Source: Olsenella uli
Lineage (GTDB): Bacteria; Actinomycetota; Coriobacteriia; Coriobacteriales; Atopobiaceae
Reading direction: 5' to 3'
Assembly (NCBI RefSeq): GCF_016900775.1
Contig: NZ_JACJKN010000003.1
Span: 62,001-126,000 of the forward strand
DNA length: 64,000 nt
Below, one piece after another: positions 47,588-56,379 of this stretch (the first letter of the stretch is position 1; each line of letters opens with the position of its first letter). The notes under the pieces were generated by a model. That model saw nothing but the letters and a program-made list of their open reading frames with translations. It was not told the origin of the DNA and did not search any database. The translations under genes were made by a program, and so were the position numbers.

Positions 47588-47674
47588 GTGCAGCTTGCGT
47601 CGCCCATCCGACCGCTTGCGACAGGTCGGCCGCCCTTCTCGCCCCGCGCGCCTACGCTGGTGGCGTGAGGGCGA

Positions 47675-47709
47675 GCGCCAATCGTGTCCGCAGACGCGCC
47701 AATCGTGTC
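47675..47709. promoter_or_regulatory. Tandem GCGCCAATCGTGTC sites
   Basis: An exact 14-base direct repeat at 47675-47688 and 47696-47709, offset by 21 bases (two helical turns). This is the layout expected for a regulator binding the same DNA face twice, upstream of the GH3 gene. Confidence 0.6.
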
Positions 47710-47733
47710 AGTGTTCCCGGCCTCGGGCTCGGC

Positions 47734-47748
47734 CTCAATATATTTGAG
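47734..47748. promoter_or_regulatory. Palindrome CTCAATATATTTGAG
   Basis: CTCAA and TTGAG flank TATAT, 30 bp before the GH3 start. A possible operator overlapping a TATATT -10-like word. Confidence 0.55.
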
Positions 47749-47778
47749 ATGATGCCGAGCCTGTCGAAGGGGAGAGAC

Positions 47779-50283
47779 ATGAAACACGAGGACATCATCA
47801 GAAAGCTCTCGCTCGCCGAGAAGTGCGCGCTGCTCCAGGGCGGCACCACCTTCGGGAGCTGGCCCAACGAGCGCGCCGGAATCCCGGCGATCGAGTTCTC
47901 GGACGGCCCCTCGGGCGTGCGCCACCAGGCCGGCGCGGCCGACCACCTCGGCCTCAACGGCTCCGAGCCCGCCACGTGCTTCCCCACCGCCGTGACGATG
48001 GCCAACTCCTGGGACGTCGAGCTCGAGGAGCGCGTGGGCGCCGCGATGGGCCAGGAGGCGGCCGTCCAGAAGGTGGGGACGCTGCTCGCCCCCGGCCTCT
48101 GCATCAAGCGCAACCCGCTCTGCGGCCGCAACTTCGAGTACTTCTCGGAGGACCCGCTCGTCTCCGGCAAGATGGCCGCCGCCTTCGTGCGGGGCGTCCA
48201 GAGAAACGGCATCGGCGCCTGCCCCAAGCACTACGCCGTCAACAGCCAGGAGGCGCGCCGCCAGGCGTCGGACTCCGTGCTCGACGAGCGCACCCTGCGC
48301 GAGATCTACCTCGCCGGCTTTGAGACCGTGGTGCGCGAGGCCGACCCCATGACCATCATGAGCTCCTACAACCTCGTGAACGGCGTCTACGCCAACGAGA
48401 ACGAGCACCTGCTCCAGGAGATCTTGCGCGACGAGTGGGGCTTCGACGGCGCCGTCGTCACCGACTGGGGCGGCTCCAACGACCACGCCGCGGGCGTGGC
48501 CGCCGGCTCGACCTTCGAGATGCCGGCGCCGGGCCTGGGCTCCACGCGCGAGCTCATCGCCGCCGTCGAGGCGGGCACCATCTCCGAGGCCGACGTCGAC
48601 GCCCGCGTGGACGAGGTCATCGAGCTCGCGCTCAGGGTGACCCCGGCCGTCGAGGCGGCGCCGGCCTCCTTCGACGCGGACGCCCACCACGCGCTCGCCC
48701 GCGAGGCCGCCGCGGCCGGCTGCGTCCTGCTCAAGAACGACGGCCCCATCCTGCCGCTGCCCGCCCACGCCAAGGTCGCGCTCATCGGCGACTTCGCCAA
48801 GACCCCGCGCTACCAGGGCGCCGGCTCCTCCGCCGTCAACTGCACCAAGGTCGACAGCCTGCTCGAGCTCATCGGCGAGACCGACCTCGACCTCGTGGGC
48901 TACGAGCCCGGCTTCGAGCGCCACGGCGGCGAGAACGCCTCCAAGCGCGCGGCGGCGCTCGACCTCGCCCGCCACGCCGACGTCATCCTGCTCTGCCTCG
49001 GCCTCGACGAGATCGCCGAGTCCGAGGGCGCCGAGCGCCTCACCATGCGCCTGAACGAGAACCAGGTCGAGCTCGCCCACGCCGTCGCCGAGGTCAACCC
49101 CAACGTCGTCGTCCTGCTCTCCGCCGGCTCCTGTGTGGAGACCGACTGGGTGGCCGACGCGCGCGCCGTCCTCTACTGCGCGCTCGGCGGCCAGGCCGGC
49201 GCGGGAGCGGCGCTCGACGTGGTCACCGGCGCCGTCTGCCCCTCGGGCAAGCTCGCCGAGACCTGGCCCGTGCGCCTCGAGGACGTGCCCTCCTCGGCCA
49301 ACTTCCCCTCCGAGGAGAAGAGCGCCGAGTACCGCGAGGGCCTCTACGTGGGCTATCGCTACTTCGACACCGCCCACGTGCCGGTGGCGTTCCCGTTTGG
49401 CTTTGGCCTCTCCTACACCTCCTTCGCCTACTCCGGCATCAAGGCCACGGCCGACGCGGTGAGCTTCACCGTCACCAACGCCGGCACGGTGGCCGGCGCC
49501 GAGGTGGCCCAGCTCTACGTGGCCAAGCCCGACCACGAGGTCTTCCGCCCGGAGCAGGAGCTCAGGGGCTTTGCCAAGGTCGAGCTCGCCCCCGGCGAGT
49601 CCAAGGTCGTCACCATCCCGCTCACCGAGCGCGCCTTCAGCTACTTCAACGTCAAGACCAACCGCTGGGAGGTCGAGGCGGGCACCTACGAGCTGCGCGT
49701 GGCCGCCGCCTCCGACGACGTCCGCCTCACCGCCGAGGTCGAGCTCGCCGGAACCGGCGCCCCCAACCCCTACGCCGGCATCGACGTGGCCCCCTACGAG
49801 ACCGCCGACGTGCTCAGCGTGGACGACGCGCACTTCGCCGCCCTTCTCGGCCACGCCATCCCGACCAACGAGGCCACGATCGAGCGCAACATGTGCTTCC
49901 GCGACCTCAACCACGGCCGCTCCCTCATCTTCTGGGTCGTGTGGCTCGTCCTGCGCGCCCTGAAGAACGCCGCGGACAGGTCCGGCCACCCCAACCTCAA
50001 CGTGCTCTTCATCTGGAACATGCCGCTGCGCGCCCTCGCCAAGATGACCAACGGCATGGTGGACATGGGCCTCGTCGACGCGCTCGTCCGCGAGGTCAAG
50101 GGCTACGGCTGGGCGGGCATCGTCCTTCTCGCCCTCTCGGTCGCGCTCGGCTGGGGCGTCGGCCTGGGCATCGCGCTCTGGCTGCTGTGGGTGCTCGCGC
50201 CCATCCTCGTTGCCTTCGTCACGAACCTCGTGCGCAACAACGCGCTCGCCAAGAAGATCGCCGACGCCTCGTGCGCCCGCTAG
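47779..50283 (+). CDS. GH3 beta-glucosidase with a C-terminal membrane tail
   Basis: An 834-residue GH3 enzyme. The GH3 barrel covers about 1-290, with nucleophile Asp in VVTDWGGSNDH. The second domain runs to about 520 and a fibronectin-III-like domain to about 680 (ELRGFAKVELAPGESKVV). Unlike typical GH3 enzymes it continues for about 130 residues with hydrophobic segments (LIFWVVWLVLRAL, AGIVLLALSVALGW, IALWLLWVLAPILVAFV). There is no signal peptide, so the catalytic part is probably on the inner face. ATG 47779 follows GGGGAGAG. It is followed by a GtrA-like gene. Confidence 0.9.
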   Translation: MKHEDIIRKLSLAEKCALLQGGTTFGSWPNERAGIPAIEFSDGPSGVRHQAGAADHLGLNGSEPATCFPTAVTMANSWDVELEERVGAAMGQEAAVQKVGTLLAPGLCIKRNPLCGRNFEYFSEDPLVSGKMAAAFVRGVQRNGIGACPKHYAVNSQEARRQASDSVLDERTLREIYLAGFETVVREADPMTIMSSYNLVNGVYANENEHLLQEILRDEWGFDGAVVTDWGGSNDHAAGVAAGSTFEMPAPGLGSTRELIAAVEAGTISEADVDARVDEVIELALRVTPAVEAAPASFDADAHHALAREAAAAGCVLLKNDGPILPLPAHAKVALIGDFAKTPRYQGAGSSAVNCTKVDSLLELIGETDLDLVGYEPGFERHGGENASKRAAALDLARHADVILLCLGLDEIAESEGAERLTMRLNENQVELAHAVAEVNPNVVVLLSAGSCVETDWVADARAVLYCALGGQAGAGAALDVVTGAVCPSGKLAETWPVRLEDVPSSANFPSEEKSAEYREGLYVGYRYFDTAHVPVAFPFGFGLSYTSFAYSGIKATADAVSFTVTNAGTVAGAEVAQLYVAKPDHEVFRPEQELRGFAKVELAPGESKVVTIPLTERAFSYFNVKTNRWEVEAGTYELRVAAASDDVRLTAEVELAGTGAPNPYAGIDVAPYETADVLSVDDAHFAALLGHAIPTNEATIERNMCFRDLNHGRSLIFWVVWLVLRALKNAADRSGHPNLNVLFIWNMPLRALAKMTNGMVDMGLVDALVREVKGYGWAGIVLLALSVALGWGVGLGIALWLLWVLAPILVAFVTNLVRNNALAKKIADASCAR

Positions 50284-50316
50284 GCGGGGCCCGAGTATCA
50301 GAAAGGAACCTGCATC

Positions 50317-50877
50317 ATGAGCTTTTGGTCCAACTTCGCCGAGAAGCACCCCTCCGCCGCGACCTGGATCCGCGAGGGCGGCCTCTTCGTCATCGTCTCC
50401 AACGTGATCACGGTCTTCAAGTACCTCATGCTCACGTTCCTGCCGGCCGCCTTCGCCTTTCTCGGCGACGCGTCCTTCGGCTGGCCCGGCATCCCGGTGA
50501 CGCTGTTCGGCGAGACCTTCCAGTGGAACATCCTGGGCTATGACCAGGCGCACGGCGGCCTCGCCTACTTCTGCGCCTACATGGTCGCCATGGTGATCGG
50601 CGAGTGCATCAACTTCCCCATCCAGCGCAGCTTCGTCTTCCGCTCCAAGGGCAAGGTCGGCCCGCAGATCGCCTGGTACCTGGTGGCGTTCATCATCATC
50701 ACGTGCATCGTGAACTCCATCAACTGCGTGTGGGTCGCCGTAGCCGGCATGTTCGTGCCCGACTGGATCTACAACATCGGCACCACGGTGCTCAACGGCG
50801 GCATCTCGATGGTGGTCTTCTTCTTCGTCAACAAGAAGATCTTCCCCGAGGGCGAGGCAAAGCCCAAGGAGAAGTAG
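50317..50877 (+). CDS. GtrA-like membrane protein
   Basis: A 186-residue protein with four hydrophobic segments (LFVIVSNVITVFKYLMLTF, a segment near 95, IAWYLVAFIIITCIV, and GISMVVFFFVNKKIF) and the NFPIQRSFVFRSKG motif typical of GtrA family proteins. These help flip polyprenyl-linked sugars or otherwise support glycan assembly. It begins 33 bases after the GH3 gene with an AAAGGA site, so they form an operon. The link to the membrane-anchored glucosidase is notable. Confidence 0.8.
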   Translation: MSFWSNFAEKHPSAATWIREGGLFVIVSNVITVFKYLMLTFLPAAFAFLGDASFGWPGIPVTLFGETFQWNILGYDQAHGGLAYFCAYMVAMVIGECINFPIQRSFVFRSKGKVGPQIAWYLVAFIIITCIVNSINCVWVAVAGMFVPDWIYNIGTTVLNGGISMVVFFFVNKKIFPEGEAKPKEK

Positions 50878-50910
50878 GCTCCGCGCCCGCATCCCGGCTC
50901 CTTCCTCCTG

Positions 50911-50939
50911 GCGCCCCGACCACCCCGAGGTCGGGGCGC
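50911..50939 (+). terminator. Terminator after the GtrA-like gene
   Basis: GCGCCCCGACC (50911-50921) pairs perfectly with 50929-50939 around a 7-base loop, followed by a short CCCTTCT tract. Confidence 0.8.
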
Positions 50940-51155
50940 CCTTCTGTGCGCGGCGACGTCGCGCCCGGAGGCGCCGCCCGCCGCAGGGGCGTGCCGAGAA
51001 GTGCCTGTCATCTGCCGCGGTTATGTGTTTTGCTGGCGGTAAGCCTCAACTAACTTTTCTCAGCTCCATCAACTTCTCATATCTGGTAGTTTGAAGAGTG
51101 CCGTTATCCCGCGGTGGGCGCAACGTGCCCAACGTCAAAAAAAGGAGCGTGAGCA

Positions 51156-53246
51156 GTGAGTCAGCAGGAGGCCTGGGCCGGCTTTGTCGGCGGCAACTGG
51201 GAGCACGAGATCGACGTTCGTGACTTCATCCAGAAGAACTACACCCCCTACGACGGCGACGAGTCCTTCCTCGCCGAACCCACCGAGAACACCACCAAGC
51301 TCTGGGACGAGGTCATGGGCCTCTTTGCCAAGGAGCGCGAGGCGGGCGGCGTCCTTGACATGGACACCGACCTCGTCTCCACGATCATCTCCCACCCCGC
51401 CGGCTACATCGACCAGCCGCTCGAGAAGATTGTGGGCCTGCAGACCGAGAAGCCGCTCAAGCGCGCCCTCATGGTCAACGGCGGCATCCGCATGGCCGTG
51501 GCCGCCTGCAAGCAGAACGGCTACGAGGTCGACCCGGAGATCGTGAACATCTACACGAACTACCGCAAGACCCACAACGCCGGCGTCTTTGACGTCTACA
51601 CGCCCGAGATGCGCGCGTGCCGCCACAGCCACATCATCACGGGCCTCCCCGACGCCTACGGCCGCGGCCGCATCATCGGCGACTACCGCCGCGTGGCCCT
51701 CTACGGCGTCGACCGCCTCATCGAGGAGAAGAAGGCCGAGCACGCCGGCACCCAGAAGACCATGAACGAGGCCACCATCCGCCACCGCGAGGAGCTCGCG
51801 GAGCAGATCCGCGCCCTCCAGGAGCTCAACCAGCTCGGCAAGATCTACGGCTTCGACATCTCCCAGCCCGCCAAGAACTTCCAGGAGGCCGTCCAGTGGC
51901 TCTACTTCGGCTACCTCGCCGCGGTCAAGGAGCAGAACGGCGCCGCCATGTCCATCGGCCGCAACTCCACGTTCCTGGACATCTACGCCGAGCGTGACCT
52001 CAAGGCCGGCGTCATCACCGAGGCCGAGGCCCAGGAGATCATCGACCACCTCGTCATGAAGCTCCGCATGGTCAAGTTCGCCCGCACCCCCGAGTACAAC
52101 GAGCTCTTCTCCGGCGACCCGCAGTGGGTCACCGAGTCGATCGGCGGCATGGGCGTTGACGGCCGCTCCATGGTCACCAAGACCGCCTTCCGCTACCTGC
52201 ACACCCTCGAGAACATGGGCACCAGCCCCGAGCCCAACCTCACGGTGCTCTGGTCCACCCGCCTGCCCGAGGCCTTCAAGCGCTACTGCGCCAAGATCTC
52301 CATCACCACGAGCTCCATCCAGTACGAGAACGACGACCTCATGCGCGTCTACCACGGCGACGACTACGCGATCGCCTGCTGCGTGTCCTCCATGCGCATC
52401 GGCAAGGAGATGCAGTTCTTCGGCGCCCGCGCCAACCTCGCCAAGTGCCTCCTCTACGCCATCAACGGCGGCCGCGACGAGAAGACCGGCGAGCAGGTGG
52501 GCCCGAGGTTCCGTCCGGTGGAGGGCGACTACCTCGACTACGACGACGTCATCGTCAAGTACCGCGACATGATGCAGTGGCTGGCCGAGGTCTACGTCAA
52601 CTCCCTCAACATCATCCACTACATGCACGACAAGTACTGCTACGAGCGCCTGCAGATGGCCCTGCACGACGAGCACGTGCACCGCTGGTTCGCCACCGGC
52701 ATCGCGGGCCTGTCCGTCGTGGCCGACTCGCTCTCCGCGATCAAGTACGCCAAGGTCAAGGTCATCCGCGACGAGACCGGCCTGGTCACCGACTACGAGG
52801 TCGAGGGCGACTTCCCCAAGTACGGCAACGACGACGACCGCGTGGACCGGATCGCCCACGACGTGGTCGAGGTCTTCATGAAGTACGTCCGCGAGACCGA
52901 CACCTACCGCAACTCCGTCCCCACCACCTCGATCCTCACGATCACCTCGAACGTGGTCTACGGCAACGCCACCGGCAACACGCCCGACGGCCGCCGCGCC
53001 GGCGAGCCCTTCGCCCCGGGCGCCAACCCCATGCACCGTCGTGACACCCACGGCGCCGTGGCGTCGCTCGCCTCCGTCGCCAAGCTCCCGTTCAAGGACG
53101 CGCAGGACGGCATCTCCAACACGTTCTCCATCGTCCCGAACGCGCTCGGCAAGGAGGGCGCCGTGATGTTCGACGAGCTCGACCTCGACGCCCTCGGCGT
53201 TGACATCCAGATCGAGAACCCCGCCCCCGACTGCGGCTGCTGCTAG
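51156..53246 (+). CDS. pflB: Pyruvate formate-lyase, catalytic core without glycyl-radical domain
   Basis: A 696-residue formate acetyltransferase core. Active-site Cys408-Cys409 are in [15 protein letters not shown], and [15 protein letters not shown] marks the end of the conserved barrel. The family normally continues for about 80 residues with the radical glycine (RVSGYAV); here the protein instead ends with a different tail, closing in DCGCC. That missing domain is encoded at 53360-53602 in another frame. GTG 51156 follows AAAAGGAG. The activase gene is downstream. It converts pyruvate plus CoA to acetyl-CoA and formate under anaerobic conditions. Confidence 0.95.
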   Translation: MSQQEAWAGFVGGNWEHEIDVRDFIQKNYTPYDGDESFLAEPTENTTKLWDEVMGLFAKEREAGGVLDMDTDLVSTIISHPAGYIDQPLEKIVGLQTEKPLKRALMVNGGIRMAVAACKQNGYEVDPEIVNIYTNYRKTHNAGVFDVYTPEMRACRHSHIITGLPDAYGRGRIIGDYRRVALYGVDRLIEEKKAEHAGTQKTMNEATIRHREELAEQIRALQELNQLGKIYGFDISQPAKNFQEAVQWLYFGYLAAVKEQNGAAMSIGRNSTFLDIYAERDLKAGVITEAEAQEIIDHLVMKLRMVKFARTPEYNELFSGDPQWVTESIGGMGVDGRSMVTKTAFRYLHTLENMGTSPEPNLTVLWSTRLPEAFKRYCAKISITTSSIQYENDDLMRVYHGDDYAIACCVSSMRIGKEMQFFGARANLAKCLLYAINGGRDEKTGEQVGPRFRPVEGDYLDYDDVIVKYRDMMQWLAEVYVNSLNIIHYMHDKYCYERLQMALHDEHVHRWFATGIAGLSVVADSLSAIKYAKVKVIRDETGLVTDYEVEGDFPKYGNDDDRVDRIAHDVVEVFMKYVRETDTYRNSVPTTSILTITSNVVYGNATGNTPDGRRAGEPFAPGANPMHRRDTHGAVASLASVAKLPFKDAQDGISNTFSIVPNALGKEGAVMFDELDLDALGVDIQIENPAPDCGCC

Positions 53247-53269
53247 CCTTTTCGGGCGGATTCGGTAAA

Positions 53270-53288
53270 TGTCACTGCTTTGGTGACA
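53270..53288 (+). promoter_or_regulatory. Inverted repeat TGTCAC-N7-GTGACA in the pfl spacer
   Basis: Six-base arms at 53270-53275 and 53283-53288 between the pfl core and the radical-domain gene. It may be a small hairpin or a protein site; its function is unclear. Confidence 0.45.
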
Positions 53289-53316
53289 CTTATCGGATAC
53301 ACTGTGGTTACAGGAG

Positions 53317-53339
53317 GGTCGCCCCGTCCCGGGGCGACC
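53317..53339 (+). promoter_or_regulatory. Hairpin before the glycyl-radical gene
   Basis: GGTCGCCCCG (53317-53326) pairs perfectly with 53330-53339 around three bases, ending 20 bp before the start codon. There is no T-run, so it more likely tunes mRNA decay or translation of the small gene relative to the core gene than terminates transcription. Confidence 0.6.
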
Positions 53340-53359
53340 ACGCGAGAAAGGACCCCATC

Positions 53360-53602
53360 ATGAGCGCTTCTGCCGAGCAGGTCGACAACCTCGTCAGCAT
53401 GATCGACGGCTATGTCGAGGAGGGCGGCCACCACCTCAACGTCAACGTCTTCACCAAGGAGACCCTGCTTGACGCCCAGGCCCACCCCGAGAAGTACCCG
53501 CAGCTGACCATCCGCGTCTCCGGCTACGCGGTGAAGTTCAACTCCCTCACCAAGAAGCAGCAGGACGACGTCATCTCCCGCACCTTCCACGAGGCGATGT
53601 AA
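53360..53602 (+). CDS. grcA: Separate glycyl-radical domain of pyruvate formate-lyase (GrcA-like)
   Basis: An 80-residue protein equal to the C-terminal domain of pyruvate formate-lyase. [11 protein letters not shown], then [19 protein letters not shown] with radical Gly about 55, then [19 protein letters not shown]. It resembles E. coli GrcA (YfiD), which replaces the damaged domain of PFL. Here the core at 51156-53246 has no radical domain of its own, so this protein should be required, not a spare part. ATG 53360 follows AGAAAGGA. A frame change and 113 bases separate the two genes. Confidence 0.93.
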   Translation: MSASAEQVDNLVSMIDGYVEEGGHHLNVNVFTKETLLDAQAHPEKYPQLTIRVSGYAVKFNSLTKKQQDDVISRTFHEAM

Positions 53603-53625
53603 GGTCAACCTGACCTGTCCTTGAG

Positions 53626-53704
53626 GCGGGCCGGGAGGTTGCTCCGCAGAGTGCTTCGCGCCTTTCGGCGCTCAGGAACTCTGCTTCGCAATCTCCCGGC
53701 CCGC
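53626..53704 (+). terminator. Large branched hairpin after grcA
   Basis: Bases 53626-53642 pair with 53688-53704 at 16 of 17 positions; GCAGAGT (53646-53652) pairs with ACTCTGC (53678-53684); an inner GCGCC/GGCGC stem tops it. It probably ends the pfl-grcA transcript and lowers read-through into the activase gene. Confidence 0.75.
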
Positions 53705-53751
53705 TTCTGTCTATCATGGTTTCGTAACGTGTCTGGGTGGAAGGTGCGGAT

Positions 53752-54594
53752 GTGAGCGATCGAACCGGCGAGAAGAGCGGCGAGAAGAACCTTGCGGTCG
53801 TGGGGAGGGCGCACTCCATCGAGTCGTTCGGGACGGTGGACGGCCCCGGGACGCGCCTGGTGGTCTTCTGCCAGGGCTGCCCGATGCGCTGCCAGTACTG
53901 CCACAACCCTGACACCTGGGAGTTCGGCCGCGCCGACGGCACCGGCCCCGGCACCGACGTCACCGTGGCGGAGGTGCTCGAACGCTTCGAGCGCAACCGC
54001 CCCTTCTACAGGTCGGGCGGCATCACCGTCACGGGCGGCGAGCCCATGGCCCAGCCGAACTTCGTGGCCGCCCTCTTCGAGGAGGCGCACGAGGCGCCTG
54101 CGGGGCGCATCCACACCTGTCTGGACACCTCTGCCGCCACCTTCTCTGCAGCGCACGCAGAGCGCTTCTCGCGGCTTCTCGACGCCACCGACATGGTTCT
54201 TCTGGACATCAAGACCTCGGACCCCGTCCTGCACGAGCGGCTCTGTGGCATGCCCGCGAGCCACGCGCTCGAGCTCGGCGACGAGCTGGCGCGCCGCGGC
54301 ATACCCACGCTCGTCCGCCACGTCATCGTCCCCGGCCTCACGGACTCCGAGGAGGAGTGCGCCGCCGTGGGCCGCATCATCGGCGAGTGGGACAACGTCG
54401 TGGGGCTCGACTTCCTCCCCTACCACACGCTCGGCAAGTCCAAGTACGAGAAGCTCGGCATCCCCTACCCGCTCGAGGGCGTGAAGGCCATGGAGGCCGC
54501 GCGTGCAAAGGAGCTGCGCGAGGTTGCGCTGCGCGCCTTCGCGCGGCGCCGCTCGGAGCGCCGGGGAGGGCGACGCCCCGAACGGCGGGGCTAG
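53752..54594 (+). CDS. pflA: Pyruvate formate-lyase activating enzyme (radical SAM)
   Basis: A 280-residue radical-SAM activase. The 4Fe-4S motif Cys-x3-Cys-x2-Cys is visible in FCQGCPMRCQYCHNPDTW, and TGGEPMAQPNF is the SAM-binding GGE motif. It installs the radical on the glycine of the small subunit. GTG 53752 follows GGAAGG. Near the start two tandem dispersed-word units (53767-53790) encode GEKSGEKN, lengthening the N-terminus before the conserved core. Confidence 0.93.
   Translation: MSDRTGEKSGEKNLAVVGRAHSIESFGTVDGPGTRLVVFCQGCPMRCQYCHNPDTWEFGRADGTGPGTDVTVAEVLERFERNRPFYRSGGITVTGGEPMAQPNFVAALFEEAHEAPAGRIHTCLDTSAATFSAAHAERFSRLLDATDMVLLDIKTSDPVLHERLCGMPASHALELGDELARRGIPTLVRHVIVPGLTDSEEECAAVGRIIGEWDNVVGLDFLPYHTLGKSKYEKLGIPYPLEGVKAMEAARAKELREVALRAFARRRSERRGGRRPERRG
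53767..53790 (+). repeat. Two tandem 12-base units in pflA
   Basis: GGCGAGAAGAGC and GGCGAGAAGAAC abut exactly at 53767-53778 and 53779-53790. They are read in frame as GEKS and GEKN. Confidence 0.9.
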
Positions 54595-54603
54595 GCCCGG
54601 AAG

Positions 54604-55710
54604 CTACGCGGCAGGCACGAGCGTGGCCGCGTGGGTCTCCTCCCCGCTGAGCGGGTCGCCCACGGCCCCCGAGATCTCGACGCTCACGACGTCGGAGACG
54701 TTGACCAGACGTGTGAACGTGTACTTTACGGTCCTATCCTCAAGTAGGTTGGCGGTGTAGTAGTTCATGTCTGCGGACTCATCGCCGTCGGACACGACCA
54801 CATACGTGCTGCCGTCTGCCAGGTGCAGCACGACCTTGTCCGTGCCAGACTCCCCTCCCGCCTTCCACGCGGCGTCAACGTGAATGCTGAAGGGGCTCAC
54901 CGTGGCAACGCTTCCGTCTTCTCCGGCGAACTCGCGCGCACCCACGACCTTGCTAGGGACGAAGGCATCCGAGCACTCCTCCAGGTTGGCGTAGTCGGGA
55001 GGCACGGCTCCGTTTTCGTCAACCTCACCCGTGTGCCACGAGAGCGACCAGAAGACGCCAGAGAGCACGCTGTCGAGCGATCCAAAGGTCGAGAAGTACA
55101 CGGTTCCTCGGGCGGCGGTATCCGTGGAGAGCTCCTGGTCATAGACCCACCTCGCGTCAATGAGCCCGGAGACGCCCTCGCCGGTCGAAAACATGCCGAG
55201 AGAGTCGAGGGGGGCGTCATCGGCGGGCACAAACTCCACTGGCAGGCCGTACTCCGGGTTGTTCTGGAGCCCGTCCGGGTTCTCCAGCGTGAAGCTTGCC
55301 ACACCACAGCCGTTCTCGTCGACGAGCATGTCCTCTATGGTGAGCGTGTAGCCGTTGCCCGTGACGGAGAGCCCCACGGCCTCCACGGAGGAGGCAAGGT
55401 CATCGGAAACGGCCGCGGGGTCGAGCGAGCCATACTCCTGGGAGTAGTTGTTGCCCATGTAGCTCCACTCGACCCTCCCGTCGGTGCCGTGATCGCCCCA
55501 CACCCTGTCGAAGAAGTCTCCGCCGGCCACGGCATAGGCGACGCCCCCGGTGGCGAGCACCCCCGCCACCGCCACGCCGATCACCGCAGCCGCGGGCAAC
55601 GGCCCCCTGCCTCGCCGACATCCCGCCGACGCTCGCTCCATCACGCGCTCGTAGGTGTCCTCGGCGGCGTGCATGCGCTCCATCGCCTCATGCAGCTCAT
55701 TCTTCCTCAT
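54604..55710 (-). CDS. Transmembrane anti-sigma-like protein
   Basis: A 368-residue protein with a short cytoplasmic N-terminus (about 1-38), one membrane helix (PAAAVIGVAVAGVLATGGVAYAV) and a long external part. The external part resembles DUF4179-type sensor domains. Its start overlaps the stop of the ECF sigma gene (ATGA), the usual layout of sigma/anti-sigma pairs. It would hold the sigma factor at the membrane until an outside signal releases it. Confidence 0.85.
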   Translation of the reverse strand: MRKNELHEAMERMHAAEDTYERVMERASAGCRRGRGPLPAAAVIGVAVAGVLATGGVAYAVAGGDFFDRVWGDHGTDGRVEWSYMGNNYSQEYGSLDPAAVSDDLASSVEAVGLSVTGNGYTLTIEDMLVDENGCGVASFTLENPDGLQNNPEYGLPVEFVPADDAPLDSLGMFSTGEGVSGLIDARWVYDQELSTDTAARGTVYFSTFGSLDSVLSGVFWSLSWHTGEVDENGAVPPDYANLEECSDAFVPSKVVGAREFAGEDGSVATVSPFSIHVDAAWKAGGESGTDKVVLHLADGSTYVVVSDGDESADMNYYTANLLEDRTVKYTFTRLVNVSDVVSVEISGAVGDPLSGEETHAATLVPAA

Positions 55711-56207
55711 TGCACGACCTCCATCTCCCTATGGGGAATACCGTCGGCTTCCAGCATCTTCCGCAGGCGAGCCCGCGCCCGCGCGAGCCTCGTGCGCACC
55801 GTCGCGGCAGGCACGCGTAGCATGCTCGCAACTTCGCCGGTCGAGAATCCCGCGTAGTAGTGCAGCACCAGCGGGACGCGGTACTTCTCGGGCAGACGCA
55901 TCACGCTCGTGAGCAGCTCGACGTGCCCGCGGCTCGGCATCTGAAGCGAGTTTGCGTACCGCTCGATGTCCTCGACGCGACGCCACGGCCGCCGGAAGAG
56001 CGACCGGCACTCGTTCACGCACACCCGCACGAGCCAGTTGCGCCGATGCGCCTCGCTCGCAAAGTCACCCTCATGCCGCAGGAGCTTGATAAAGACGTCC
56101 TGCGTCACGTCATCCGCGTCGGCCGCGTCGCGCAGATAGGTGTACGCGATGCGGAACACGAGGTCGCGGTTCTTCTCGACCGCTTGTCGAAACTCGTCGT
56201 CCTGCAC
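55707..56207 (-). CDS. ECF-type RNA polymerase sigma factor
   Basis: A 166-residue sigma-70 ECF protein. Region 2 is near residues 12-80 (RIAYTYLRDAADADDVTQDV). Region 4 is near 105-155 (LPEKYRVPLVLHYYAGFSTG, then the HTH MLRVPAATVRTRLARARARL). It is coupled by a 4-base overlap to the anti-sigma gene. Target promoters are unknown; an envelope signal is likely. Confidence 0.92.
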   Translation of the reverse strand: MQDDEFRQAVEKNRDLVFRIAYTYLRDAADADDVTQDVFIKLLRHEGDFASEAHRRNWLVRVCVNECRSLFRRPWRRVEDIERYANSLQMPSRGHVELLTSVMRLPEKYRVPLVLHYYAGFSTGEVASMLRVPAATVRTRLARARARLRKMLEADGIPHREMEVVQ

Positions 56208-56319
56208 GCATCCCCCTCTCTCGTGTCTTCCACCTTGGTCCCTCGCACGAGATACGCCTGGAGAGGGCGGATTGTTTCAGGCTGCCTCAAGTTTCCGGGG
56301 CAAGCGAAGCCAGACAGAT

Positions 56320-56353
56320 GGGGCGCGGCCGGCCACAAGACCGACCGCGCCCC
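56320..56353 (-). terminator. Hairpin downstream of DAHP synthase
   Basis: GGGGCGCGG (56320-56328) pairs perfectly with CCGCGCCCC (56345-56353). It lies 27 bases after the DAHP synthase stop on its strand and before the sigma-factor gene. Confidence 0.6.
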
Positions 56354-56379
56354 CTTCGGGCATATTCGGGCACGAGGCG

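Noticed and set aside
43532-50892. Very long open frames on the minus strand opposite the adhesin, GH3 and PFL-adjacent genes (over 1000 codons)
   Set aside because: They are antisense to clear enzyme genes, have low-complexity Val/Gly/Ala/Arg-rich translations and reflect the GC-rich third codon positions of the real genes.
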